Of a DNA stretch of 64,000 bases, positions 52,301 to 60,318 are shown in pieces. Below the pieces are notes generated by a model. That model saw nothing but the letters and a program-made list of their open reading frames with translations, did not search any database and was not told the origin of the DNA. The position numbers were made by a program, and so were the translations under genes. Source of the stretch: Lingula anatina (taxonomy: Eukaryota > Brachiopoda > Lingulata > Lingulida > Lingulidae); assembly GCF_001039355.2 (NCBI RefSeq), contig NW_019773626.1, positions 99,855 to 163,854 on the forward strand, given 5' to 3'. The stretch's first letter is position 1. Every line of letters begins with the position of its first letter.

Positions 52301-53368
52301 CGTATATTTTCCGAGAATCCGGTTCGCGGCGGATCGTAACGACCACATGGGATTCCCTTAATTCTAACCTTTATTTCTCTTCATTCATTACTGAAACATG
52401 GCGATTTATCTTTACGATATCATACAAAAGTATCATATATGGTTCGAACAGGTGAAAACTTGATCTGTACTATCGTATCTTACCTGAAATTTCACAGGAA
52501 TTCTTAGGCTTGCTTCTTGCCGGGAAAATGCTCGCGCTAAAATATGAGCTTCCTGTCATGCGCAAACTTTCAACGTGCTTGGATCATTTTCATAATAAAT
52601 GAATTTACCGTATGACGTGGGCGAATAAATCGATCGTTTATTTTAAGGCGCCGTATGCCAACTTATGTAATCTGTTTCGAGAGAAAGACAATTATGCTTT
52701 AATCATTTATAAAAGTTCAACTCGATTATTGCCAGTATTCGTGACCCTAGTCAAATATGAACACAGACATTAGTTTTCCTTTTGTAAAGCGCGTACGTTG
52801 ACCCACTACCTTGAAGGCAGCAGTTGAGAGGATGTTGGCTTATGATTCTGGCGCGAAAAGGAATGAGGGTCGTTTCTGCCTGTTGTGATTTAAATGACAA
52901 TCGAGCTGCGGTTTCGACCGTTATAATAACATCCAGTCCAGAAAGTTCTTGGGTGACCTACTGTGGCTTAGGCTACTGTTCACTCTCGACACATATAGAA
53001 AATGCGGGCGATCAAATTATTATTAGAATACATAAAAAAATATATCGTATATAAATTGACTTGAGCGATGGGATGTTTTGTTTAATATATACGTAATGAA
53101 TCGTTGCTATATTAGTCATGTGCTTTACAAGATATGCCTATAATATCGGCTAAAAGTGATTATGTTTAGCTGAAATCTTTATTCGGCTATTTAACTTATT
53201 AATTATCAATATAAGATTAATTCTTAATGAAGGCGCCAGGAAGTTGCAACATAGGCCTACCTGCCCAATGGCAGCACAGTTCTATACGAGAAATACGATC
53301 ACACAACTCTAATTCTTATTTTAAGTACGCTTACCTGACACTTTTCCATTTCCTGTTGTCGTCTCCAT
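23622..53368 (-). CDS. SLC20/PiT sodium-dependent phosphate transporter, 15 coding exons, 613 aa
   Basis: Plasma-membrane Na+/phosphate symporter. Exons in gene order: 53368-53335 (probable), 46250-46002, 45516-45415, 42992-42852, 32081-31996, 31610-31514, 31093-30974, 30351-30229, 27811-27728, 26757-26666, 26287-26203, 25896-25817, 25299-25181, 24578-24393 and 23865-23622. All junctions are GT/AG and in phase. Both inverted PiT signatures are present: [11 protein letters not shown] (about residues 57-67) and HGGNDVSNAIGP (about 465-476, split between exons), each followed by its SGTHSIVG or STTHCKVG segment. Exons 7-12 encode the variable, charged cytoplasmic loop, which is shorter than in vertebrate PiT1/2, so the protein is about 40-70 aa shorter than usual. 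If the distal exon is not used, ATG 46197 ([11 protein letters not shown]) gives 584 aa, aligned to the usual PiT N terminus. Introns hold a large inverted repeat, MITEs and a minisatellite. The family call is very secure; retroviral-receptor use in vertebrate homologues is not implied. Confidence 0.93.
26086..26116. repeat. (AT)n/(GATA)n microsatellite
   Basis: An AT dinucleotide run passing into GATA units, in an intron of the SLC20-type gene. A second (AT)n run lies at about 26859-26884. Confidence 0.85.
27122..27507. repeat. 49-bp minisatellite, eight copies
   Basis: Units begin (ATTTATGAAAAGTGGTTGTG) at 27122, 27171, 27220, 27269, 27318, 27367, 27416 and 27465, exactly 49 bp apart. They differ by single changes such as GGCGG/GGCAG/GGTGG and ATATGAG/ATATCAG/ATGTCAG. 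It lies in an intron of the SLC20-type gene. 49 is not a multiple of three and no spacers exist, so it is neither coding nor a CRISPR. Confidence 0.95.
28705..28797. repeat. (TTTA)n-rich low-complexity tract
   Basis: Interrupted TTTA/ATTT units ending in a T homopolymer, in an intron of the SLC20-type gene. Confidence 0.85.
30851..30882 (-). pseudogene. Decayed copy of the 3' edge of an SLC20 exon
   Basis: TACTTAATATTTTCTTTCAT then TGCCATGG repeats, with changes, the sequence at 30971-31000. That sequence is the last bases and splice donor of the exon 31093-30974. The copy lies 120 bp into the following intron and has no acceptor or full exon. Confidence 0.5.
31299..31344. repeat. Poly-T plus (GT)n microsatellite
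   Basis: About 20 T followed by about 13 GT dinucleotides, in an SLC20 intron. Confidence 0.9.
33734..33971. mobile_element. Fold-back MITE, family 1, copy d
   Basis: The best-preserved family member. The left end is GATCCCATTCCCATACCTAG and the right end is its reverse complement, CTAGGTATGGGAATGGGGTC. The inner arms GCTTAGATGTCTGGCATGCC and GGCATGCCAGACATC pair perfectly over most bases, around GTTAATTACCCC. TAA flanks both sides, consistent with a 3-bp target duplication of the PIF/Harbinger type. It lies in intron 4 (long form) of the SLC20-type gene. Confidence 0.8.
36149..37856. mobile_element. Large inverted repeat (515-bp arms), candidate fold-back transposon
   Basis: The left arm (36149-36663) is the reverse complement of the right arm (37342-37856); every paired position sums to 74005. 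Both ends carry CACTAGTGGGCCTGATTTG. The arms differ at only a few sites, mostly G/A in one direction. The 678-bp spacer holds a second inverted repeat (36911-36983 with 37272-37344). A stretch of about 45 bp (TTAAAAGTATGCTGCACTAG onward) recurs directly at 37226 and 37466. No transposase frame is present, and the identical 63-codon frames in each arm are low-complexity and probably meaningless. It lies in the intron between 32081 and 42852 of the SLC20-type gene. Confidence 0.8.
40296..40595. mobile_element. Fold-back MITE, family 1, copy e, with inner hairpin insertion
   Basis: Outer ends are GGGACCATTTCCATAA and TTATGGGAACCC, with TAGCAGGATCGATCTATCTC answered by GAGTTAGATCGATCCTGCTT. The middle has been replaced or invaded (about 40405-40472) by a smaller hairpin, GAAAAAGTCCTATA ... 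TATAGGACTTTTTC, bordered by C-rich runs. It is in the same SLC20 intron as copies d and f. Confidence 0.65.
40688..40931. mobile_element. Fold-back MITE, family 1, copy f
   Basis: CTAGATCGATCTGG and CCAATCTCCGAGGGGCTTCT on the left, TTAGATTGATCTAGGTACAG then GAATGGGGTC on the right, with GATAATTAAC at the centre. It starts only about 90 bp after copy e ends, so two members lie nearly in tandem. Confidence 0.7.
45565..45658 (-). pseudogene. Decayed copy of the 5' edge of SLC20 exon 3 (long form)
   Basis: The block TGATGCCCTTTCCTATGGTG onward at 45568 repeats 45481-45567, which holds the first 36 bases of the exon starting at 45516, its acceptor and some intron. In the copy the acceptor CCTAG has become CCAAG shifted by one base, and no donor follows, so it cannot be a full exon. 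Confidence 0.6.
47761..47822. other. Poly-G tract with 25-N gap
   Basis: G homopolymer of at least 17 bases on each side of 25 N (47778-47802), in the first intron of the long SLC20 model. The sequencing gap is explained by the homopolymer. Confidence 0.95.
48964..49132. mobile_element. MITE with CAGGGGCGGATT ends
   Basis: Begins CAGGGGCGGATTCAG and ends CTAAATCCGCCCCTG. It is flanked on both sides by ATAAT, a 5-bp target duplication. The interior has repeated GACCGTCTTCCG words. A second, truncated copy lies at 63250-63384. It is noncoding, within an SLC20 intron. Confidence 0.75.
52492..52560 (-). other. Possible alternative noncoding first exon of the SLC20-type gene
   Basis: On the minus strand, GTGAAATTTCAG|GTAAGATAC is a strong donor at 52491. 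It is preceded by a locally GC-richer stretch containing AGCGCGAGCATTTTCCCGG. It could be an untranslated leader exon spliced to 46250, used instead of the coding exon at 53335-53368. There is no homology support; the upstream boundary is unknown and the marked end is arbitrary. Confidence 0.25.
53335..53368 (-). other. Probable distal first coding exon of the SLC20-type gene
   Basis: ATG GAG ACG ACA ACA GGA, then a GTGTCAG|GTAAGC donor. The 34 coding bases end in phase 1. The acceptor at 46251-46252 (TTGATCCAG|AT) continues in phase 1 and stays open into the PiT N terminus, giving a 29-residue hydrophilic extension. Exact phase agreement supports it, but a leader exon joined to ATG 46197 remains possible. 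Confidence 0.5.
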
Positions 53369-53499
53369 TCCAAGTGCGTTACCTAGCAACAAAATTATTA
53401 TGACGCGACAAACAAAGCGATTTACGGGTGACTCGCTCTCGCGTTTCTTGACACCTTCGATTTCCACGAATTTCGTCATAATGTGATACACTTAACCAA

Positions 53500-54781
53500 T
53501 ACAATAAATAGGCTACTTGATTGCAAATTTAGTCTGTTTGTTATTGTTCTTTTTTGCTGCTGTTGTTGTTTTATTAAATGATATAAAACTCGCCTCCATC
53601 ATTTGTGAATAGTTATCAAATATATCATTTGTTGTTGTCATAATGAGGGACGTGATTGTTGACCTTATTTACGCGCGTGTACGGGTCGTTTGTTGACACG
53701 GGGAATGGGTGAATCAAAGGCACAATACTACTGAATGTTATTTCAACACGCTCAAAAGGACCGACATACTTTGCTCCGCTATGAATTATTTTGGTTTACC
53801 TCTATTAAATGGTATAGAGGAAAAGCTGGTATGAATTTGATTATTAGTTTTGATTATAGAATAATCTATAAATATTCAACTGTATATAGTTCACGGCTGT
53901 TTATTTCCACTTAAATATAGGTTAAGCTAATTTCTGTTTATTGTTATTATAAGACATCATAATGTTCGCTTTAACTCATATTTTGTACTCTAAGTATAGG
54001 CAATGATAGTGAGGGCTGCAGACCTGTAGGGCCTAATACTGAATAAATGTTAGAAATAATCTCTCTCTCTTAAAAATTAGTCCTGCCTGGTCGCTTTAAT
54101 CAGAGCGATAGGGCTATATCTATGGGAAACACGTGTTATTATTTAATTAATTTATTAAATCATTAATCAATCAATTAATTAAACTCAAGACCCCTTTTCA
54201 AGACTACTACACCCCACCTCGAGTTTCAAATGACACTATTAACACGCCTCTCTGCCAATACACCAGATATGATAAAGAAAAATTGAAACGGACTGTTCTG
54301 ACTTCACAATACATCGAACTTATCACAAGTCCTGTTTAAGGTGAACCGAGGTAGAGTTCTCAGAAATCCGGTGTCACCTTATATGACTACCAGAAATTAC
54401 GTTTTAAAACTTAAGATCCTGCATAACACGGCAGTGTTATACAATTTGTCTCTGCTTTTAAGTCATATTCACAATTACAAAAAGGGAAACCGAATTTAGA
54501 AATAAAACAAAAGTCTTCGAGGTGTAATAAATTTAAATAACAAATGTGCATCTTTTGGAATCGACAGAAAAGTGAGACACTGTGACGGTCCAAAATTTTT
54601 TGAGGTATTTTTGCCTCATTATATCATCCCGACTCTTTTGATCGCTTCCACCAAAACCAGTTGCCACGCCTGAGATAATTTCGTATGAGCCAGTTTCAGT
54701 TTCAGTTTCAGGTCCGAGCGTTATGTAACCTTCCTACCCGGAGAACATATCCGTGTTCAGGGCTACTATAAAAAGTAATAG
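53500..54781. other. Spacer upstream of the SLC20-type gene
   Basis: AT-rich DNA with no recognised exon. It probably contains the promoter of the minus-strand SLC20-type gene near its left end; no clear core promoter element was seen. Confidence 0.4.
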
Positions 54782-54977
54782 CAGGCCCGTAGCCAGGGGG
54801 GGTCGGGTGGGGGGGGGTCGAAAGANTCGGGTGGGGGGGGGGTCGAAAGAACCGCCCCTTTTGTAAGGAAAGGTCCATTTTGGATAAAATTTGATCTAGG
54901 TACCCATAAATTTGATTGTAAAAGGTCCACTTTTTCAGAAAAAGAACCCCCTTTTGAAATCGCTGGTTACGGGCCTG
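54782..54977. mobile_element. hAT-like MITE with CAGGCCCGTAGCCAG ends
   Basis: Starts CAGGCCCGTAGCCAGGGG and ends GCTGGTTACGGGCCTG, an inverted pair typical of hAT-type MITEs in many animals. A G-rich unit (TCGGGTGGGGGGGGGTCGAA) is duplicated around the single N at 54826. No clean 8-bp target duplication could be recognised. Confidence 0.7.
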
Positions 54978-55079
54978 AATACAGTCCCTGCATTTAGTTT
55001 TATCATACTTCCTATTAATCACATGTGTTACATTTAGTTCCTTTATCATTTCTATAAATTACACACATTTAGTAATAGT

Positions 55080-55290
55080 TATTGGGCACGCAGGATTTCG
55101 AATGATTCTCTATAAAAAGAGGGCTTCTCAGTTAGTGAAGAAGGACCCCGAGAGATCGTCGTGACTGTCCCTGCCTGCGTGCCAACCTGTAGCCCGTGTG
55201 GGAAAAATAAAAAGCTACATGATCTACGATTGGAGTTGTTCTTCATTTTTCGAGCCGCGGTTCGATAAAAAGTATTAACCAACCCAGGTT
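55080..55290. mobile_element. Possible solo LTR fragment
   Basis: A TATAAAAAG box at 55111 is followed about 95 bp later by AATAAAAAG (near 55206) and a T-rich tail. This is the R-region arrangement of a retrotransposon LTR. GGCACGCAGG near the left recurs inverted as CCTGCGTGCC at about 55172. No internal region, primer site or second LTR was found. Confidence 0.25.
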
Positions 55291-55877
55291 ACACCGGCAT
55301 GAAAATCAATTTCAATTCCATCTTTATCTCTGTTTAAAAGAACTGAATGTATCAAAACAATCATTTTAATAGCAGAAGCAATTATATGAATATGAAAAGG
55401 ATGGGGTCCTAAACCGAAAAGATAATGAACGTTACTACTCACCATGCTGATGAGATTTTAAAAATTCTTCTAATCAAATGTGGACTTAAACTTCTAGAGG
55501 AAGCAAATGTTGTTTTTTTAAATCTTTTAACCAACCGCCACAACCGCCACATTTCCTTTTAATGGTAAATTATAATAATTTTGCACTGATTGTAGCGACT
55601 TCTTTTGGATGCTCAGATTAGAAAATTTTCACAACAAAAGGTTAAGGCAGCATTGCTTATAATGTTTTATTTACTTATTTTTTCTATTTATTTGTCATGT
55701 GGATTTTTTGTCAATCAACTGTACATTACTGCAGGTCTCAGTTTTGTTGACCTCTTTTACGCACGCGGCGGAGTCGTTTGCCCACAAGGTGCGCCGGCAA
55801 ATAAAAGACACAGCGTTGGTTTTTTAATTATTTTAACCAGCTGCATACGCCACTGCATTCTGTCTTGAATACGTAAA

Positions 55878-56367
55878 ATGTGCACCTGCCAATGTATCAA
55901 CTCAAAGGTCATCGTGCCCTTACTTATGGTTTTTCGTTACGGGATTCTGGTCTTTCGCTATATCTCCATCGTTATCCTTATCACCTTAATGATATTTAAA
56001 CTGCGCTCTAAGATTAAGAGGTTAGAACGACAGGCTGTGAGACAAGTGAGTATTACAATTTGCATTGCGACTGCTGCGACCGTTCACTACTATCGCATTT
56101 AAGCGCTCTCGTTGGACAGTAAATCCTGTTTAACCAGAAAAGAAAAAAAGCAGTGGATATTCCACAAAAAGCGATTCATTTTGTGTAATATTTGCATAAT
56201 TATTTGATAACACTTTTCTAAAAACGTGATTCTTAATTTTTTTACTAAAATAACATAAATTAAGTAAATATAACACAAAAAAATGAGCGTTGCAGACATG
56301 ACTAGGAGTCACTTTTTTTGTGAAATGATCCGAAAAACGAAGGAGTTCAATCTTAACTTACAAACCA

Positions 56368-56413
<46 letters not shown>

Positions 56414-57048
56414 TGGAGATCGGATGCATGCCAGCTTTTGCATTTTCAAATCTCGAGATCGATATGTGCGTTCCTTTATCGCTCGGACAAAGTCAATTCC
56501 CTCACAGTTATCGAAATTGTCATCAATAATCAGGACTGGAGCTCTTGTGGGGACAGGTTTCACAAGCAAACTTAGGGCAGAAAATCGGTCATAATTTTTA
56601 AATCAAATTTTTTGTCTATTTCACTTCAGGTCGTACATGTATGTCTCTAGCAGAACTTAACCAAAAAATAGAAAAAGAAAACATTCATCAACTGACTAAA
56701 ACAGTGCCAATTCCTCCCTCGTTAAAAAAACGCAATATTTTATTTAACTAGTAGACTACCATATTTTGGATCAAAATTGACTAAAAGTTTGAGCTAAAGG
56801 TTTGGACCAATTTTTAGACTAAAGTTCCATGTTAAAACGAGACCCTGGGAATGTTATGTTGACATTTCGTTGTTGACTCGGACATACAGGCAGCGGAGTC
56901 TTTGACCACTTTCATCACACAAGAGGCCTCTGTCCCTCGTCTACGCGGTGGTCACTCTTCTGATACCACTGACCACACTGTAAACAGGACGTATGATACC
57001 CTGGCCAGATACATGAAGTACACAGACTCTGTTATCTGCCGGTATTGA
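55878..57048 (+). CDS. Unrecognised two-exon gene, single-pass membrane protein, 108 aa (tentative)
   Basis: Exon 1 is 55878-56045 and exon 2 is 56890-57048. Donor CAA|GTGAGT and acceptor ACATACAG|GCA join in phase 0. The ATG at 55878 has an in-frame TGA 12 bases upstream, so the N terminus is closed if this is the first exon. It starts with a Cys-rich stretch (MCTCQC), then a hydrophobic helix at about residues 20-40 (LVFRYISIVILITLMIF). A very basic stop-transfer stretch (KLRSKIKRLERQ) follows, then a polar Ser/Thr-rich tail ending at a natural TGA. I do not recognise the family. It could be the end of a larger receptor whose earlier exons I failed to find, or a pseudogene remnant. An AATAAA at about 57475 could terminate it. 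Confidence 0.3.
56372..56408. repeat. (GT)n microsatellite
   Basis: About 18 GT dinucleotides, inside the intron of the tentative two-exon gene. Confidence 0.9.
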
Positions 57049-57681
57049 TGTTGTCATGATATTCCAAAGACGAAGACTTGTTTCTTTGTGTCCGCAACGG
57101 GAACTTCACATGCAGTTTAGCCAAGTATAGCAGATTTATTATTTATCTTAAAATAGCCAAACACAGCAGATTTATTCTTTATCCTAAAACATTTTTGCAA
57201 ACCGAGGTCATTTCCGTGGGGTGCAGGTTTTATTAAGCTTCATATTCCTTACTGTATACAAGGAGTTATAACAGAACTCTGTTATACATGTAACTCTTTG
57301 CTCTATACTAGAGTTCATCTGAGTTATGGCATTAATCCCATTCAAAAGCACATGCTGATCACAGAAGAGAAAAATGTAACAAATGATCCAGACACGCCGG
57401 TGAATATATCTAGCGAAAAATCAATCTTAGGTCCTGGTAGTGGGAACAGGTAGTTATCCCACAAGGCAACTTAAAATAAACGCCCTTAAATAAGACCACA
57501 AAAAAAAACTATTTTCACAAATATACATTTGAAGACAAAAACACATCGCAAAATTATTTCTTGAAGTTTTAATTATCTGTACCTTTTTAAACAAGGGAAG
57601 ATTTTTCGTGCAAGGCCTAGGAATAACTTTTATTGGCTATTGAAAGATAATATAAAAATGTCTCGAAACATGCATAGACTT

Positions 57682-57908
57682 ACACCCCATTTCCATAGAT
57701 TTTTAGATCGATCTATCCCTGTGGGGAGTCTCACTAGATTACTGTCAGCTTGGCCGGCTTAAGCGTCTGTCCCGCCTACTAAAAGCTGTAAGGGAGTAAT
57801 TAACTATGGTGCCCGCTCGGCTGACTGCAATTTAGCGTGAACCCCCAGGGAGTTAGGTCGATCTAAATCTTAATCTCTAGATCGATCTAAATCTCTGGGA
57901 AAGCACCC
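57682..57908. mobile_element. Fold-back MITE, family 1, copy g
   Basis: Left ACACCCCATTTCCATAGA then TTTTAGATCGATCTATCC, right GGTCGATCTAAATC and TAGATCGATCTAAATC then TCTGGGAAAGCACCC, with GTAATTAACTATGG at the centre. The right arm has a short internal duplication of the GATCGATCTAAATC segment. Confidence 0.7.
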
Positions 57909-58078
57909 ATATTTCCTTCATCGTTTTCGTTCTGGTGCAACAAAAATTAATTCTTTCAAAGATTAAGTCTATTAAAGCCAATAACAATCAAGTAATTTTG
58001 AATATGTCCAATATATAGACATATTTAATCCTACTATCCGTCCAATATATGGTCAATCATACTTAACAGTCATGCGCC

Positions 58079-58106
58079 AAATATATATATATATATATAT
58101 ATATAT
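58079..58106. repeat. (AT)n microsatellite
   Basis: Pure AT dinucleotide run about 55 bp downstream of the lectin stop codon, probably in its 3' UTR. Confidence 0.9.
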
Positions 58107-58161
58107 CCATTCCGCGCATGCCTGGAAAGACACCACGCGAGCGTTGCCATGGAGATCAAAA

Positions 58162-60259
58162 TCACGCGTAGCTGAACTCACAGACGAAGCCGTTTCCGTC
58201 CTGGCAGTTTTTGTCGTTGAAGGCAAAGGATCTAAAGAGCTGCAGGCACGGTTCACGGTTCAGTTTGGCGTTTGGTTCCCCGCGATCCCAGTTGGAAAAT
58301 GTGAACTCTTTCCCCGTGTAAACCCACCTCCATTTCCCCGTCGCTTCATCCAGGTAACCGCTTGCCCAGCTGTCTCCCAGATTTTCTTTACAAATAAAAG
58401 AATATTATAATAAATAAATAAATAAATAAATAAATAGTTAAGACTGTTTATTTCCATAAATTTGAAAGGGTCACAATACTTCTCTTAATTCATTTTAATT
58501 CTACTGGTAGGCCCTACTTATCAGTCTTTTCTTCATATTTCATCCTGAGTTTAATAACAATAGCAATGTTTTTCAGTCATCGTAGGCATTATACATGTAT
58601 AAAAAACATTCGGAACTGCTTGATACTGTTTGTTGTACAAGAGAGTTCTCTAAACTCTAAAACCCAGGGTGCAATATAATCTATGTTCCACACGTCGTCT
58701 AAGTTTCAAATAAATTAAAATAACCATGTCGATGAAAATAAAAACCCTTCATCATATCCCAAAATCGAGTGACTGGTATGTTCCAGTAATATCGACCAGG
58801 ACCGATTTCAAGAAGTCGCTTTAAACTGAAATTTGTCGTCACGTGTGTTTCTCTAATTTCATCGGTGCATTTAAAACTGACGAAATGATTAAGATCTTAA
58901 ACAAAATAAAAAATATCCTTTTGTATGGGCAATATTAAAAACATCTCACCGTTCTGAAACACCTTGTTCTTTAAGATGTCCAACTTGGCGGCAGAATCCA
59001 CCGACAGAAGTTGACCGCCGCGAACTTCACAGTATTTCCGGGCGTCGAACCAGTTAAGACTGATCCAAACACGGAGGAAACAAGAGCGGAGTTCTGGAGA
59101 GGATTTGAAATTGGCGGGGCAGGCTGAAATGATAAAAAAATGGACGACTTGATAGAGAAAAAAAATGGTTTTACTTTGTCTAGAAGAACGTAGCATAGAA
59201 AGGAGTATTGTAAAACTAGCGTTCGCTTTACACAAATAATTCGCCAGCTTTATCTTTTATCAAGTGATAATTCAGATATTACTACTGATTCATATAAAGT
59301 TTGCAGTTTTCTTTCTTTTGAAATCTACTTTCGGTGGCGAAAAAATGCCATCGATTTCAAAAATGCACGGAAAATATGATGGAAAGACCTTCGTCAAACG
59401 TCTAAAAATATTGAAAAAAAAATTAAAATAAGGAAAAAGGTTGTAGAGCTGCGAGATAGTCGCCGTCAAGAACAAAGGCGTACATGTATGTCTTCCAAAC
59501 AGGCGATGACATTAAATTATTCTCAGATGTGTAGATGCAATAACGAACAATATTAATAAGCTAGTCTGCTTCTAGTATGAGCTGGTCTTTAGACAGAAAA
59601 CAAACCTGTGAACTTCTGCACCTGCGGTTTCAGAGTTCCTTGCTTCAACGCAGAGACTTCAGCTACTTGTACCTGAAATTCATATGCACATTTTTTTCTT
59701 ACTTTAAGCAATCACATAAATTACATATAAAAGATATGTTGTGCGTAGCATTCCCCCTGGCTGTAGTTGATTAAGTTAGATAGTTTTCCTTTTTACTAGA
59801 CTGGCATGCGTACATTGCAATTTCTTTCATCATTTTTCCTAAATGGTCACTGAATCAAAACAATGCCACGTTTTGGCAATATTTAATTAAAAATAAACTT
59901 ATTTATTAATTTGAAAAAAAAAAAAATAAAAAAAAATTTAATACCTGCAAAGACGTCTTGAGGACATCCACCGTGCGTACCAGCTGATCAATCTGAGTCT
60001 TCATCGAGGCGGCGTCTCCGAGGGCGATTTCATTCTCTGTCAACAGCCTCTGGATCTGCTGGCTCTGGGTGGTCACAACCGCGGAGAGGTTGGCGGTGGT
60101 AGCTTTGCACGAGCAGGAGTCCTTGGGAACATCGACGCCGTTTCCGCCGTCGACCGGAATCGGCACTGTGGCGGGGTTCTTCGGCTGAGGCGGAGTCACG
60201 GCGCCTAGGGCTGCGCCGGTAAGCGCCAAGACGAACACGAAGAAATTAGAGATAGCCAT
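58162..60259 (-). CDS. Secreted C-type lectin with EPN motif, 4 exons, 259 aa
   Basis: Secreted sugar-binding protein, probably of innate recognition or mucus. Exons are 60259-59945, 59672-59606, 59123-58950 and 58385-58162, with phases 0, 1 and 1. Residues 1 to about 19 are a signal peptide (MAISNFFVFVLALTGAALGA). A Pro-rich spacer with a CSC pair follows, then a heptad-like neck (about 60-127) likely to oligomerise. The C-type lectin domain runs from C129 to the end, with C129, C142, C159, C232, C246 and C254 as the expected disulphide cysteines. EPN (222-224) is the mannose/GlcNAc-type Ca2+ site 2 motif, paired with N242-D243. The usual WND Trp is Phe (FND), and the canonical WIGL core is not evident. 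The start ATG follows a candidate TATA box by about 55 bp. Family call secure; ligand inferred only from EPN. Confidence 0.9.
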
Positions 60260-60311
60260 GTTGAAGGCTCGGTGTAACTTCAGCGAAGTGTCTGGTCACA
60301 GATATTACACG

Positions 60312-60318
60312 TTTATAT
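60312..60318 (-). promoter_or_regulatory. Candidate TATA box of the lectin gene
   Basis: ATATAAA on the minus strand, 53 bp upstream of the lectin ATG at 60259. It would place transcription start near 60285 with a leader of about 25 nt. Confidence 0.35.

Noticed and set aside
55605-55868. Hydrophobic 87-codon plus-strand frame
   Set aside because: Composition follows AT-rich sequence. There is no phase-compatible junction to the frame at 55878, which has its own upstream stop.
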